A DNA stretch of 18,733 nucleotides from WHTB01 sp050699035. Lineage in GTDB: Bacteria; Actinomycetota; Actinomycetes; Propionibacteriales; Nocardioidaceae. The stretch covers positions 1-18,733 of the forward strand of contig JBOHDE010000059.1 in NCBI GenBank assembly GCA_050699035.1. Reading direction: 5' to 3'. The translations under genes were made by a program, and so were the position numbers. Numbering within the stretch: the first letter of the stretch is position 1; each line of letters starts with the position of its first letter. A model generated the notes under the pieces. The model saw nothing but the letters and a program-made list of their open reading frames with translations, had not been told where the DNA came from and ran no database searches. Shown piece after piece: positions 1 through 6,328 of this stretch.

Positions 1-217
1 CGATCAGCAGCAGCGCGGCGACCACGGCGAGGACGAAGCCGAGGATGTTCAGCTCCCAGATGCTGCCGGTGCCGAGCAGCCACGCGATGGTGCCGCCGAT
101 CACCGAACCGGCCAGACCGAGCAGCAGCGTTGCGATGATGCCGATGCTCTGACGTCCGGGCTTGATCAGCCGGGCGAGTGCGCCGATCACGAGGCCGGCG
201 ATGATGAAACCAATCAT
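1..217 (-). CDS. GlsB/YeaQ/YmgE family membrane protein (partial, C-terminus outside window)
   Basis: Small integral membrane protein of the transglycosylase-associated / GlsB family, linked to general stress responses; its molecular activity is not established. The visible 72 residues begin MIGFIIAGLVIGALARLIKP and continue with the family's GxxxG-rich hydrophobic segments (GLAGSVIGGTIAWLLG, then ILGFVLAVVAALLLI), giving three membrane segments in a protein usually 80-90 residues long, so only about ten residues are missing at the left edge. The ATG at 217 is preceded by AAGGAG at good spacing. It lies 28 bases downstream of the Usp-like gene on the same strand and may be cotranscribed with it. 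Family assignment is confident; role is known only by family. Confidence 0.9.
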   Translation of the reverse strand, partial: MIGFIIAGLVIGALARLIKPGRQSIGIIATLLLGLAGSVIGGTIAWLLGTGSIWELNILGFVLAVVAALLLI

Positions 218-245
218 GGGGTGCTCCTTGTTCGGGTGCGGATTG

Positions 246-776
246 CTAGAGCCCGCTGACGCCCTCGCCCGGCCCGGCCTGCTCGTCGAAGGTCTCGCGT
301 TCGAGCAGGTGGAGGCAGGGCACGCCGATACGCCGACGTGCCTTGGAGGTCCAGTCCAGGTGGAAGAACTCCGCGACGACATGGGGGCGGGTCATCACGA
401 TGGCCTCCTCGGCGCCCTCCGTATCAACTGCGGAGGCGAGCGCGTCGACCGGGTCGATCGGGGTCAGCGCGCCGCTGACCTCATGGCCGGTCGCGCGGAT
501 CAGCTCCATGCTGGCGTTGAGCTGGGCCTCGGCCTCGGCCCGGATCTCCCGCTGCAGCTGCTCGAGGTCGGTCTCCGGGAAGTTCATCGCGGACGTGGCG
601 AGGACCTCGCTGGCGGCGATCGAGCCCAGCGCCGTCTCGATGCGGGTCGCGGCGTCCTCGACCGGGAGGATTACGTGGTAGTGGACGGTCTCGTCGATGG
701 ACTCGTGCAAGGACGCGACCTGTTGGACGTCGAGCTTGCTCAGGGCCTTCTCGATCAGGAGGACAACGTCATACAT
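246..776 (-). CDS. Conserved hypothetical protein, possibly Usp-like fold
   Basis: A 176-residue soluble protein that I do not recognise as a named enzyme. The ATG at 776 is chosen because AAAAGGAG sits just upstream; a longer frame to 1046 would run into the ligase gene. The N-terminus (MYDVVLLIEKALSKLDVQQV) is followed by a strand-like HYHVILPVED, a helix rich in Glu/Ala/Gln (residues 68-92, TDLEQLQREIRAEAEAQLN) and a C-terminal part EEAIVMTRPHVVAEFFHLDW, then RRRIGVPCLHLLE. Alternating strand/helix and the ending 'small basic helix, then GVPCLHLLE' resemble universal stress protein domains, where a strand such as PVLVV closes the fold, but no clear ATP-binding G-2x-G-9x-G motif is visible. 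It follows ligC by 67 bases. The fold is inference. Confidence 0.8.
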   Translation of the reverse strand: MYDVVLLIEKALSKLDVQQVASLHESIDETVHYHVILPVEDAATRIETALGSIAASEVLATSAMNFPETDLEQLQREIRAEAEAQLNASMELIRATGHEVSGALTPIDPVDALASAVDTEGAEEAIVMTRPHVVAEFFHLDWTSKARRRIGVPCLHLLERETFDEQAGPGEGVSGL

Positions 777-843
777 GAGGCGGCTCCTTTTGCAGTCGTC
801 GCACGTGGTGACTCCATCCTGCCACCGTTGCGGTAAGGCGTCG

Positions 844-1932
844 TCAGCGCGCGCCGAGGACTTCGGCGAGGTCGTAGCTGACCGGTTCGTCGAGCTGGTC
901 GTACGTGCACGACTCTGGGGTCCGGTCGGGCCGCCACCGCTTGAACTGCGCGGTGTGCCGGAACCGGGTGCCCTCCATGTGGTCGTAGCCGACCTCGCAC
1001 ACCAGGACGGGGTCGAGCGGCTCCCAGCTGAGGTCCTTGCCGGCATTCCAGCGCGACACCGCGCCCGGTCTCCGGTCGCCCTCCGCGGCGCCGCTGGCCC
1101 AGTCGCCCCACGGGTGCTGGTCGGGCGCGATCCGCAGCGGGGCGAGCTCGTCGATCAGCTCGGCCCGGCGGGCGGCCGCGAACGCGGCAGACACCCCGAC
1201 GTGCTGCAGCCCGCCGTCGGCGTCGTACAGGCCGAGCAGCAGCGACCCGAGCAGGGGGCGCTCGGGCTTCGACGTCTTGTGCAGCCGGTAGCCGGCGACC
1301 ACGCAGTCGGCGGTGCGAACGTGCTTGATCTTCAGCATCGTCCGGGCGCCCGGCTCGTACGCCGACGTCATCGGTTTCGCGACCACGCCGTCGAGCCCGG
1401 CGCCCTCGAACTGGCCGAACCACTGCTCGGCCACTGCGGCGTCCAGCGTCGCGACGCTCAGATGGATCGGGGGTACGACAGCCGACATCGCCGACTCGAG
1501 CCCGGCCCGGCGCTCGGCCAGCGGACGGTCGAGGAACGACTCGTCGCCGAGCGCCAGCAGGTCGAACCCGACGAACCGGGCGGGAGTCTCCTCGGCCAGC
1601 TTGCGTACCCGCGACTCGGCCGGGTGGATGCGCTCCAGCAGGCGTTCGAACTCCAGGTGGTCGCCGGTCGCGACGACGATCTCGCCGTCGATGACGCAGC
1701 GCTCGGGCAGCGACTCCTTGGCGGCGTCGACCAGCTCGGGGAAGTAGCGGGTCAGCGGCCGCTCGTTGCGGCTGCCCAGCTCGACGTCGTCACCGTCGCG
1801 GAAGATGATGCAGCGGAAGCCGTCCCACTTCGGCTCGTACAGGTAGCCGCCCTCGACCTTGTCCGCGGCCGGGATGGCCTTGACCGACTTGGCGAGCATA
1901 GGCGACAGCGGCGGGTTGACCGGAAGGTCCAT
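844..1932 (-). CDS. ligC: ATP-dependent DNA ligase, LigC type
   Basis: Seals nicks in duplex DNA using ATP; actinobacterial LigC enzymes are dispensable ligases implicated in repair. The 362-residue protein shows the nucleotidyltransferase motifs in order: motif I EPKWDGFR with the AMP-accepting Lys35, VIDGEIV at 80-86, motif III FVGFDLLALG at 120-129, motif IV DGVVAKP at 181-187 and motif V LKIKHVRTADC at 200-210. A C-terminal OB-fold follows (VCEVGYDHMEGTRFRH about 311-326, then FKRWRPD). Length matches M. tuberculosis LigC (about 358) and excludes the multidomain LigD, since no polymerase or nuclease domain is present. The ATG at 1932 lies 4 bases after the stop of the RibD-like gene, so the two are probably cotranscribed. 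Confidence 0.93.
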   Translation of the reverse strand: MDLPVNPPLSPMLAKSVKAIPAADKVEGGYLYEPKWDGFRCIIFRDGDDVELGSRNERPLTRYFPELVDAAKESLPERCVIDGEIVVATGDHLEFERLLERIHPAESRVRKLAEETPARFVGFDLLALGDESFLDRPLAERRAGLESAMSAVVPPIHLSVATLDAAVAEQWFGQFEGAGLDGVVAKPMTSAYEPGARTMLKIKHVRTADCVVAGYRLHKTSKPERPLLGSLLLGLYDADGGLQHVGVSAAFAAARRAELIDELAPLRIAPDQHPWGDWASGAAEGDRRPGAVSRWNAGKDLSWEPLDPVLVCEVGYDHMEGTRFRHTAQFKRWRPDRTPESCTYDQLDEPVSYDLAEVLGAR

Positions 1933-1936
1933 GGGA

Positions 1937-2674
1937 TCAGCCTCGCACCTTGGTGTAGCGACAGAACAGGGAGCCCTCGTCCTCGAGCACGTGCCGGAGC
2001 ATCATCGCCGACGGCGGCTGGACCAGTGGACCTCGGGTCATCCGGTAGCCGTCGCCGCCCACGACGCGGGGTGCGATGGTGAGGCACAGGTCGTCGCAGC
2101 GACCGGATGCCACCAGGTCGTGCATCAGCCGCGGGCCGCCCTCGCACAGGATCCGGTGGTAGCCCTGCCCGCTCAGCAGGTCGACGGCGGTCCGGGCGTC
2201 CACCTCGTCGTCGCCGGCGACGACCACCTGGCAGCGCTCGCTCAGCCGCCTCCGTTCACCCGTCGGCGCAGCGCGCGACGTGACCACCAGCGTCGGCGCC
2301 TCGCCGCCGTCCAGCAGCTCGTCGACGATGCCGAGGGACCGGGAGACGACCGCGATCGCGGGCACCGCGGTCAGCCCGAGGCGGCGCCGCTGGGTGGCGT
2401 CGACCTCGTGCGCCCGGACCGGCTGGTATCCCTCGGTGCGTGCCGTACCCGCACCCACCAGCACCACGTCGCACAGCGACCGCAGCAGCCCGAACAGGCG
2501 CTGGTCGGCCGCCGGGGCGATCGAGCCGGAGCGACCGTCAGGGCCCTGCACCGTGCCGTCGAGCGTGCTGACGAAGTTGGTCCGCACCCAGGTGCGCTCC
2601 ACCGGGTACGCGTAGAGGCCGGCCAGGTCGTCGTCGGTCAGCGTGGACGGGTCGGTCGGGTAGAGAGACTGCAC
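1937..2674 (-). CDS. RibD C-terminal domain reductase (pyrimidine/dihydrofolate reductase-like)
   Basis: A 245-residue NADPH-dependent reductase of the RibD C-terminal domain family, which in riboflavin synthesis reduces the ribosyl group of the pyrimidine intermediate. There is no N-terminal deaminase domain. Family motifs are visible: VRTNFVSTLDGTVQGPDG near residue 29 (substrate loop), DVVLVGAGTARTEGY (cofactor site) and RILCEGGPRLMHDL followed by LTIAPRVVGG. The stand-alone mycobacterial homologue Rv2671 can supply dihydrofolate reductase activity, so folate metabolism is an alternative. The start is GTG at 2674; CAGGAT lies six bases upstream, matching a leaderless -10 box, and AGGA within it could also act as a weak ribosome site. 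It is divergent from zapE across 41 bases, as in mycobacteria. Confidence 0.88.
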   Translation of the reverse strand: MQSLYPTDPSTLTDDDLAGLYAYPVERTWVRTNFVSTLDGTVQGPDGRSGSIAPAADQRLFGLLRSLCDVVLVGAGTARTEGYQPVRAHEVDATQRRRLGLTAVPAIAVVSRSLGIVDELLDGGEAPTLVVTSRAAPTGERRRLSERCQVVVAGDDEVDARTAVDLLSGQGYHRILCEGGPRLMHDLVASGRCDDLCLTIAPRVVGGDGYRMTRGPLVQPPSAMMLRHVLEDEGSLFCRYTKVRG

Positions 2675-2680
2675 AGGTCG

Positions 2681-2686
2681 ATCCTG
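2681..2686 (-). promoter_or_regulatory. Putative -10 box of the RibD-like/ligC transcript
   Basis: Reads CAGGAT on the minus strand, six bases before the GTG start at 2674, so transcription would begin at or next to the start codon. No convincing -35 is seen. The same geometry recurs at eight other genes here. Confidence 0.4.
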
Positions 2687-2703
2687 CCAGTCCGGCGCCG
2701 CCG

Positions 2704-2709
2704 TAGGCT
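2704..2709 (+). promoter_or_regulatory. Putative -10 box of zapE (leaderless)
   Basis: TAGGCT followed by six bases and then GTG at 2716. No Shine-Dalgarno sequence is present, which supports a leaderless start. The identical hexamer precedes glyA. Confidence 0.5.
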
Positions 2710-2715
2710 GCGGAC

Positions 2716-3729
2716 GTGCCCGAGCATCTGACCGACCGCGAGCCGCGGGTGCCGGCGGAGCGGTTGGTCGCCGCCCTGGTGCCGCCCCCGCGGTTCGACG
2801 CCGTGCGGTTCGAGACCTACCGGCCGGATCCGGCGCAGGCCAGCCAGGCCGCCGCCGTCGATGCGCTACAGGCCTTCGCGGCCAGCATCGAGGCCCGGGA
2901 CGGCCGAGGCCGGTGGTTCCGCCGGCGACCCGACGACGGGGCGGGTGGCATCTACCTCGACGGCGGGTACGGCGTCGGGAAGACCCACCTACTGGCGTCG
3001 CTGTGGCAGGTCGCGCCTGCGCCGAAGCTGTTCGCGACGTTCGTCGAGCTGACCCATCTGGTCGGCGCGCTCGGTTTCGCCAGCGCGGTCGAGGAGCTCG
3101 GCCGGTTCCGGTTGGTGTGCGTCGACGAGTTCGAGCTGGACGACCCGGGTGACACCGTCCTGGTGTCGTCCCTGCTGGGCCGGCTCCGTGAGCAGGGGGT
3201 ACGGCTCGCCGCGACCTCCAACACGTTGCCCGACCGGCTCGGCGAGGGGCGGTTCGCCGCGGAGGACTTCCTGCGCGAGATCCAGAGCCTGGCGTCCCGG
3301 TTCTCCGTGCACCGCATCGACGGCGACGACTACCGGCACCGCGGCCGGCCGCAGGCACCGCCTCCGTACGCCGACGATGCGGTCGCGGCGTTCGCGCACG
3401 AGTGTGCCGGCACCTCGCTCGACCACTTCGTCGACCTGACCCGGCATCTCGCCGGCGTGCACCCGTCGCGGTACGGCGCTCTGTTGGACGGACTCGACGC
3501 GGTGGCGCTGACCGACGTGCGCACGGTCCACGACCAGGTGGTGGCGCTGCGTCTCGTCGTCCTGGCCGACCGGTTGTACGACCGCGACCTCCCGGTCGTC
3601 GCCAGTGGCGTACCCCTGGACCAGATCTTTGCGCCCGAGCTGCTTCAGGGCGGCTATCGGAAGAAGTATCTGCGGGCGCTCAGCCGGCTGACCGCGCTGG
3701 CCCGAGAGGGCTCCTCACGGGCGGGGTGA
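2716..3729 (+). CDS. zapE: ZapE/AFG1-type AAA+ ATPase
   Basis: P-loop ATPase of the AFG1/ZapE family; ZapE of E. coli acts at the division site and eukaryotic AFG1 acts in mitochondrial protein quality control. The 337-residue protein has Walker A GGYGVGKTHL (83-92), Walker B LVCVDEFELDDPG (133-145) and a sensor-like AATSNTLPDRL (165-175), in the family's usual order and length. The cytoplasmic N-terminus carries RFETYRPDPAQASQ typical of the family. Start GTG at 2716 follows a TAGGCT box by six bases and lacks a ribosome site. The gene is divergent from the RibD-like gene and is followed after 18 bases by ppk2, which has its own -10-like box. The role in this organism is inferred from family. 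Confidence 0.92.
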   Translation: MPEHLTDREPRVPAERLVAALVPPPRFDAVRFETYRPDPAQASQAAAVDALQAFAASIEARDGRGRWFRRRPDDGAGGIYLDGGYGVGKTHLLASLWQVAPAPKLFATFVELTHLVGALGFASAVEELGRFRLVCVDEFELDDPGDTVLVSSLLGRLREQGVRLAATSNTLPDRLGEGRFAAEDFLREIQSLASRFSVHRIDGDDYRHRGRPQAPPPYADDAVAAFAHECAGTSLDHFVDLTRHLAGVHPSRYGALLDGLDAVALTDVRTVHDQVVALRLVVLADRLYDRDLPVVASGVPLDQIFAPELLQGGYRKKYLRALSRLTALAREGSSRAG

Positions 3730-3734
3730 TCGGA

Positions 3735-3740
3735 CATACT
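3735..3740 (+). promoter_or_regulatory. Putative -10 box of ppk2 (leaderless)
   Basis: CATACT, then seven bases, then ATG at 3748. The same hexamer at the same spacing precedes the CarD-like gene on the other strand near 16178. It lies in the 18-base gap after zapE. Confidence 0.5.
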
Positions 3741-3747
3741 GCGGGGC

Positions 3748-4620
3748 ATGGCGAAGAAGTCGAAGAAGTCGACCAGGTCCAGGGCGTCCACATCGGTCAG
3801 CGACCTGCTCCGGCTTCCGCCAGGCCCGGTCGACCTGGCGTCCTTCGACGCCAACGGGCACCCGGGTTTCGACGGCGACAAGGCGGCCGGGAAGGCGGCC
3901 CTTCCGCTGCTCGCGCCGGAGATGGCCGAGCTGCAGGAGCGGTTGTACGCGAACGGGCGGCGTGGCGGGAGGGCCAGCATCCTGCTCGTCCTGCAGGGCA
4001 TGGACACGTCCGGCAAGGGCGGGACGGTCCGGCACAGCGTCGGCCTGCTGGACCCACAGGGCGTCGACCTGACGTCGTTCAAGGCACCCACGCCGGACGA
4101 GAAGCGGCGCGGCTTCCTGTGGCGGATCAAGCAGCGGGTGCCTGGTCCGGGCATGGTCGGCATCTTCGACCGGTCGCACTACGAGGACGTGCTGATCGGC
4201 CGGGTCCGCCAGCTCGCGACGCCATCGACGATCGAGAAGCGCTACGGCTCGATCAACAACTTCGAGGCCGGGCTGGTCGACGCCGGCATCACCGTAGTCA
4301 AGTGCTTCCTGCACATCTCCGAGCAGGAGCAGCGGGAGCGGCTGCTGGCCCGGCTCGACGACCCCACCAAGCACTGGAAGTTCAACCCCGGCGACATCGA
4401 CGAGCGGGCGCTGTGGCCGCACTACCAGCAGGCGTACGAGATCGCGCTGGAGCGCTGCAACTCGACCGACGCGCCCTGGTACGTCGTACCCGCTGGCCGC
4501 AAGTGGTATCGGAACTGGGCGGTCACGATGCTGCTGCTCGAGCACCTGCGCGGGCTCGACCTGGCCTGGCCGGCGGCCGACTTCGAAGTCGCCGAGCAGC
4601 GCGCCCGCCTGCTCGCCTGA
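3748..4620 (+). CDS. ppk2: PPK2 family polyphosphate:nucleotide phosphotransferase
   Basis: Transfers phosphate between inorganic polyphosphate and nucleoside mono- or diphosphates. The 290-residue protein has a lysine-rich N-terminus (MAKKSKKSTRSRAS), the Walker A loop QGMDTSGKGGT (83-93), the lid region KAPTPDEKRRGFLWRIKQRVPGPG (112-135) and Walker B GIFDRSHYEDVL (138-149), followed by DDPTKHWKFNPGDIDER. A single kinase domain and the GMDTSGKGG loop fit the one-domain PPK2 classes; which nucleotide is preferred (ADP, AMP or both) cannot be read safely from sequence. It is 18 bases downstream of zapE with its own CATACT box and no ribosome site. Transcription probably ends at the hairpin at 4628. 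Confidence 0.94.
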   Translation: MAKKSKKSTRSRASTSVSDLLRLPPGPVDLASFDANGHPGFDGDKAAGKAALPLLAPEMAELQERLYANGRRGGRASILLVLQGMDTSGKGGTVRHSVGLLDPQGVDLTSFKAPTPDEKRRGFLWRIKQRVPGPGMVGIFDRSHYEDVLIGRVRQLATPSTIEKRYGSINNFEAGLVDAGITVVKCFLHISEQEQRERLLARLDDPTKHWKFNPGDIDERALWPHYQQAYEIALERCNSTDAPWYVVPAGRKWYRNWAVTMLLLEHLRGLDLAWPAADFEVAEQRARLLA

Positions 4621-4627
4621 CCTTGTC

Positions 4628-4661
4628 AGACGGAATCGACCACCGGTGGTCGAAACCGTCT
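4628..4661. terminator. Symmetrical hairpin between convergent ppk2 and cbiX-like genes
   Basis: Outer stem AGACGG/CCGTCT, a small AA/AA internal loop, then the inner palindrome TCGACCACCGGTGGTCGA. It starts 8 bases after the ppk2 stop and 9 bases before the end of the convergent chelatase gene, so it can fold in both transcripts. It lacks a U tract, as is common for actinobacterial terminators. Confidence 0.7.
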
Positions 4662-4669
4662 CACAACTG

Positions 4670-5416
4670 TCACGCCGGGAGCGGGACCAGCTCGACCGCG
4701 GCCACCGTGTAGCGGGTCAGCACCAGCCACGCGACCTCCGGGTCGGCGCCCAGCGGCTCGGCCACCGCGATCGCACCCGCCTCGACGGCGAGCTCCTCGG
4801 CCCGCTCGGGCAGGAAGCCCGGCGCGATGAAGTACGACCCGACGGCCACGTGCCGACGGCCCTGTCGACGGAAGTCGCGCACCGCCTCCCCGGTCGCCGG
4901 GGGTGCCGCCGACGCGAACGCGGCGATGGCCGGCAGGTGGTGCCGCACGCCCCACAGCCGGGCGAGCCGCGCCACCGAGGCGTTGGCCAGCGGGTCGCTC
5001 GAGCCGGCCGCGGCCAGCACGAGCGCGTCGATCTCGGTCGCCCTGGCCTCCTTGAGCGAGGCCCGCAGCCGCCGGTCGAGCACGTCGAGGAGTACGTCGT
5101 CGCCGAGTACGTCGCTGACCCGGATCCGCAGGCCGGGGTGCTTGTCGGTCGCGGCGGCGATCACCCCGGGTACGTCGACCCGGGCGTGGAACGCCGAGGT
5201 CAGCAGCAGCGGGACGACGACGATCTCGTCGTAGCCGGCCTTGACCAGCCGGTCGAACACCGTGCTGGGCGACGGCCGGGAGTGGTCGAGGAACGCCGGC
5301 TCGACCCGCAGGTCGGGCCGCAGCGACCGGACGCGGTCGCAGAGCGCGTGCACGGTGGCGGCCGAGCGTGGGTCCTTGCTGCCGTGGGCCAGGGCCACCA
5401 GGGCGGGAGCAGTCAT
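4670..5416 (-). CDS. Sirohydrochlorin chelatase, CbiX/SirB type
   Basis: Inserts a divalent metal, expected to be iron here, into sirohydrochlorin to make siroheme, the cofactor of the sulfite reductase encoded at the head of this operon. The 248-residue protein begins MTAPALVALAHGSKDPRS with His11 in the conserved AHGS motif and has a second metal-site histidine in PLLLTSAFHARVDVP (His77). A second, diverged half follows (DALVLAAAGSSDP, then VGSYFIAPGFLPERA), as in two-domain CbiX/SirB proteins. ATG at 5416 is preceded by GGAGGA and lies 13 bases after the cysH stop. A cobaltochelatase role in cobalamin synthesis is possible in the family, but the sulfur operon context favours iron. Confidence 0.9.
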   Translation of the reverse strand: MTAPALVALAHGSKDPRSAATVHALCDRVRSLRPDLRVEPAFLDHSRPSPSTVFDRLVKAGYDEIVVVPLLLTSAFHARVDVPGVIAAATDKHPGLRIRVSDVLGDDVLLDVLDRRLRASLKEARATEIDALVLAAAGSSDPLANASVARLARLWGVRHHLPAIAAFASAAPPATGEAVRDFRRQGRRHVAVGSYFIAPGFLPERAEELAVEAGAIAVAEPLGADPEVAWLVLTRYTVAAVELVPLPA

Positions 5417-5429
5417 GATGATGGTCCTC

Positions 5430-6164
5430 CTAAGCGTGGATGCCGCACTCGGTCTTGCCGGTGCCGGCCCAGCGTCCGCTGCGCGGGTCGTCGCCGGGGG
5501 CGACGCGTTGGGTGCACGGCCAGCAGCCGATGGACGGGTAGCCGTCGTACTGGAGCGGGTTGACAAGGACACCGTTGTCCGCGATGTAACGATCGACGTC
5601 GTCCTGGGACCACCGAGCGAGCGGCGAGACCTTGACCTTGCGTTTGCGCTCGTCCCAGCCGACGACAGGTGCGATGACCCTGTTGCGCGTCTCCTCGCGA
5701 CGCAGGCCGGTAGCCCACGCGTCGTACCTCGCGAGCCCCTGCTCGAGCGGCGCGACCTTGCGCAGCGCGCAGCACAGGTCAGGGTCACGGCTGAACAAGT
5801 CCTTGCCGTACGTCGCGTCCTGCTCGGCGACGGTCTGCTCCGGATGCAGCGTGACCAGGTTGACCGGCAGCGTCGCCTCGATGGCATCGCGGGTCCCGAT
5901 CGTCTCCGCGAAGTGGTAGCCGGTGTCGAGGAACACCACGTCGACTCCGGGCGCGACGGTCGACGCGAGGTGCGCGAGTACGCCGTCGGCCATCGACGAG
6001 GTGATCGCGAACCGGTCGCCGAACGTGTCGACAGCCCACTCGATGATCAGCTCGGCCGGGGCGAGCTCGAGCTCCGGGCCGGCGATGCCGGCCAGCTCGC
6101 GCAGCTCGTCGTCACTGCGGGCCGGCGCGCTCGCGCGAGGTGTCCCGAGGTCGATCGCGGTCAT
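5430..6164 (-). CDS. cysH: Adenylylsulfate (APS) reductase, CysH
   Basis: Reduces activated sulfate to sulfite with electrons from thioredoxin. The 244-residue protein has the adenine nucleotide alpha-hydrolase fold with the loop ITSSMADGVLAHL (54-66), HFAETIGTRDAI (84-95) and GLRREETRNR (153-162). Cysteine pairs CC (131-132) and GCWPC (Cys214, Cys217) bind a [4Fe-4S] cluster, which marks the enzyme as APS rather than PAPS type. The catalytic cysteine is in the C-terminal KTECGIH (Cys240). The ATG at 6164 overlaps the stop of the zinc-ribbon gene in an ATGA, so translation is probably coupled; only a weak AGG lies upstream. Confidence 0.95.
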   Translation of the reverse strand: MTAIDLGTPRASAPARSDDELRELAGIAGPELELAPAELIIEWAVDTFGDRFAITSSMADGVLAHLASTVAPGVDVVFLDTGYHFAETIGTRDAIEATLPVNLVTLHPEQTVAEQDATYGKDLFSRDPDLCCALRKVAPLEQGLARYDAWATGLRREETRNRVIAPVVGWDERKRKVKVSPLARWSQDDVDRYIADNGVLVNPLQYDGYPSIGCWPCTQRVAPGDDPRSGRWAGTGKTECGIHA

Positions 6165-6328
6165 CGCTGTACCTGCCCAATCGTTGGTGGGGCGAGTAGT
6201 CCGAGAAACTTCAGCCGGAAGGCCCGCAGGCACGAACGGCACTCCCACGCGCCGTGGCCGTCCTCGTGCGGACGCAGGTCCTCGTCGCCGCAGTACGGAC
6301 AGTGGAACGGGACCGAGTGGCCGCTCAT
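6161..6328 (-). CDS. Small zinc-ribbon protein of the sulfite reductase operon
   Basis: A 55-residue protein wedged between the sulfite reductase and CysH genes. Its start ATG overlaps the upstream stop as ATGA, and its stop overlaps the cysH start as another ATGA, so the three genes are locked together in translation. Residues 10-13 (CPYC) and 30-33 (CRSC), separated by HEDGHGAWE, form a four-cysteine ribbon expected to hold zinc or iron, followed by a basic LRAFRLKFLG tail. Small unannotated genes between nirA and cysH also occur in other actinobacteria. Function is unknown; an electron-transfer, assembly or regulatory partner of the neighbouring reductases is a reasonable guess from context only. 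Confidence 0.85.
   Translation of the reverse strand: MSGHSVPFHCPYCGDEDLRPHEDGHGAWECRSCLRAFRLKFLGLLAPPTIGQVQR

Noticed and set aside
697..2082. Long plus-strand frame opposite the ligase gene
   Set aside because: Arg/Val/Gly/Asp-rich translation typical of the antisense of a GC-rich gene, with no family motifs; the minus strand has all ligase motifs.
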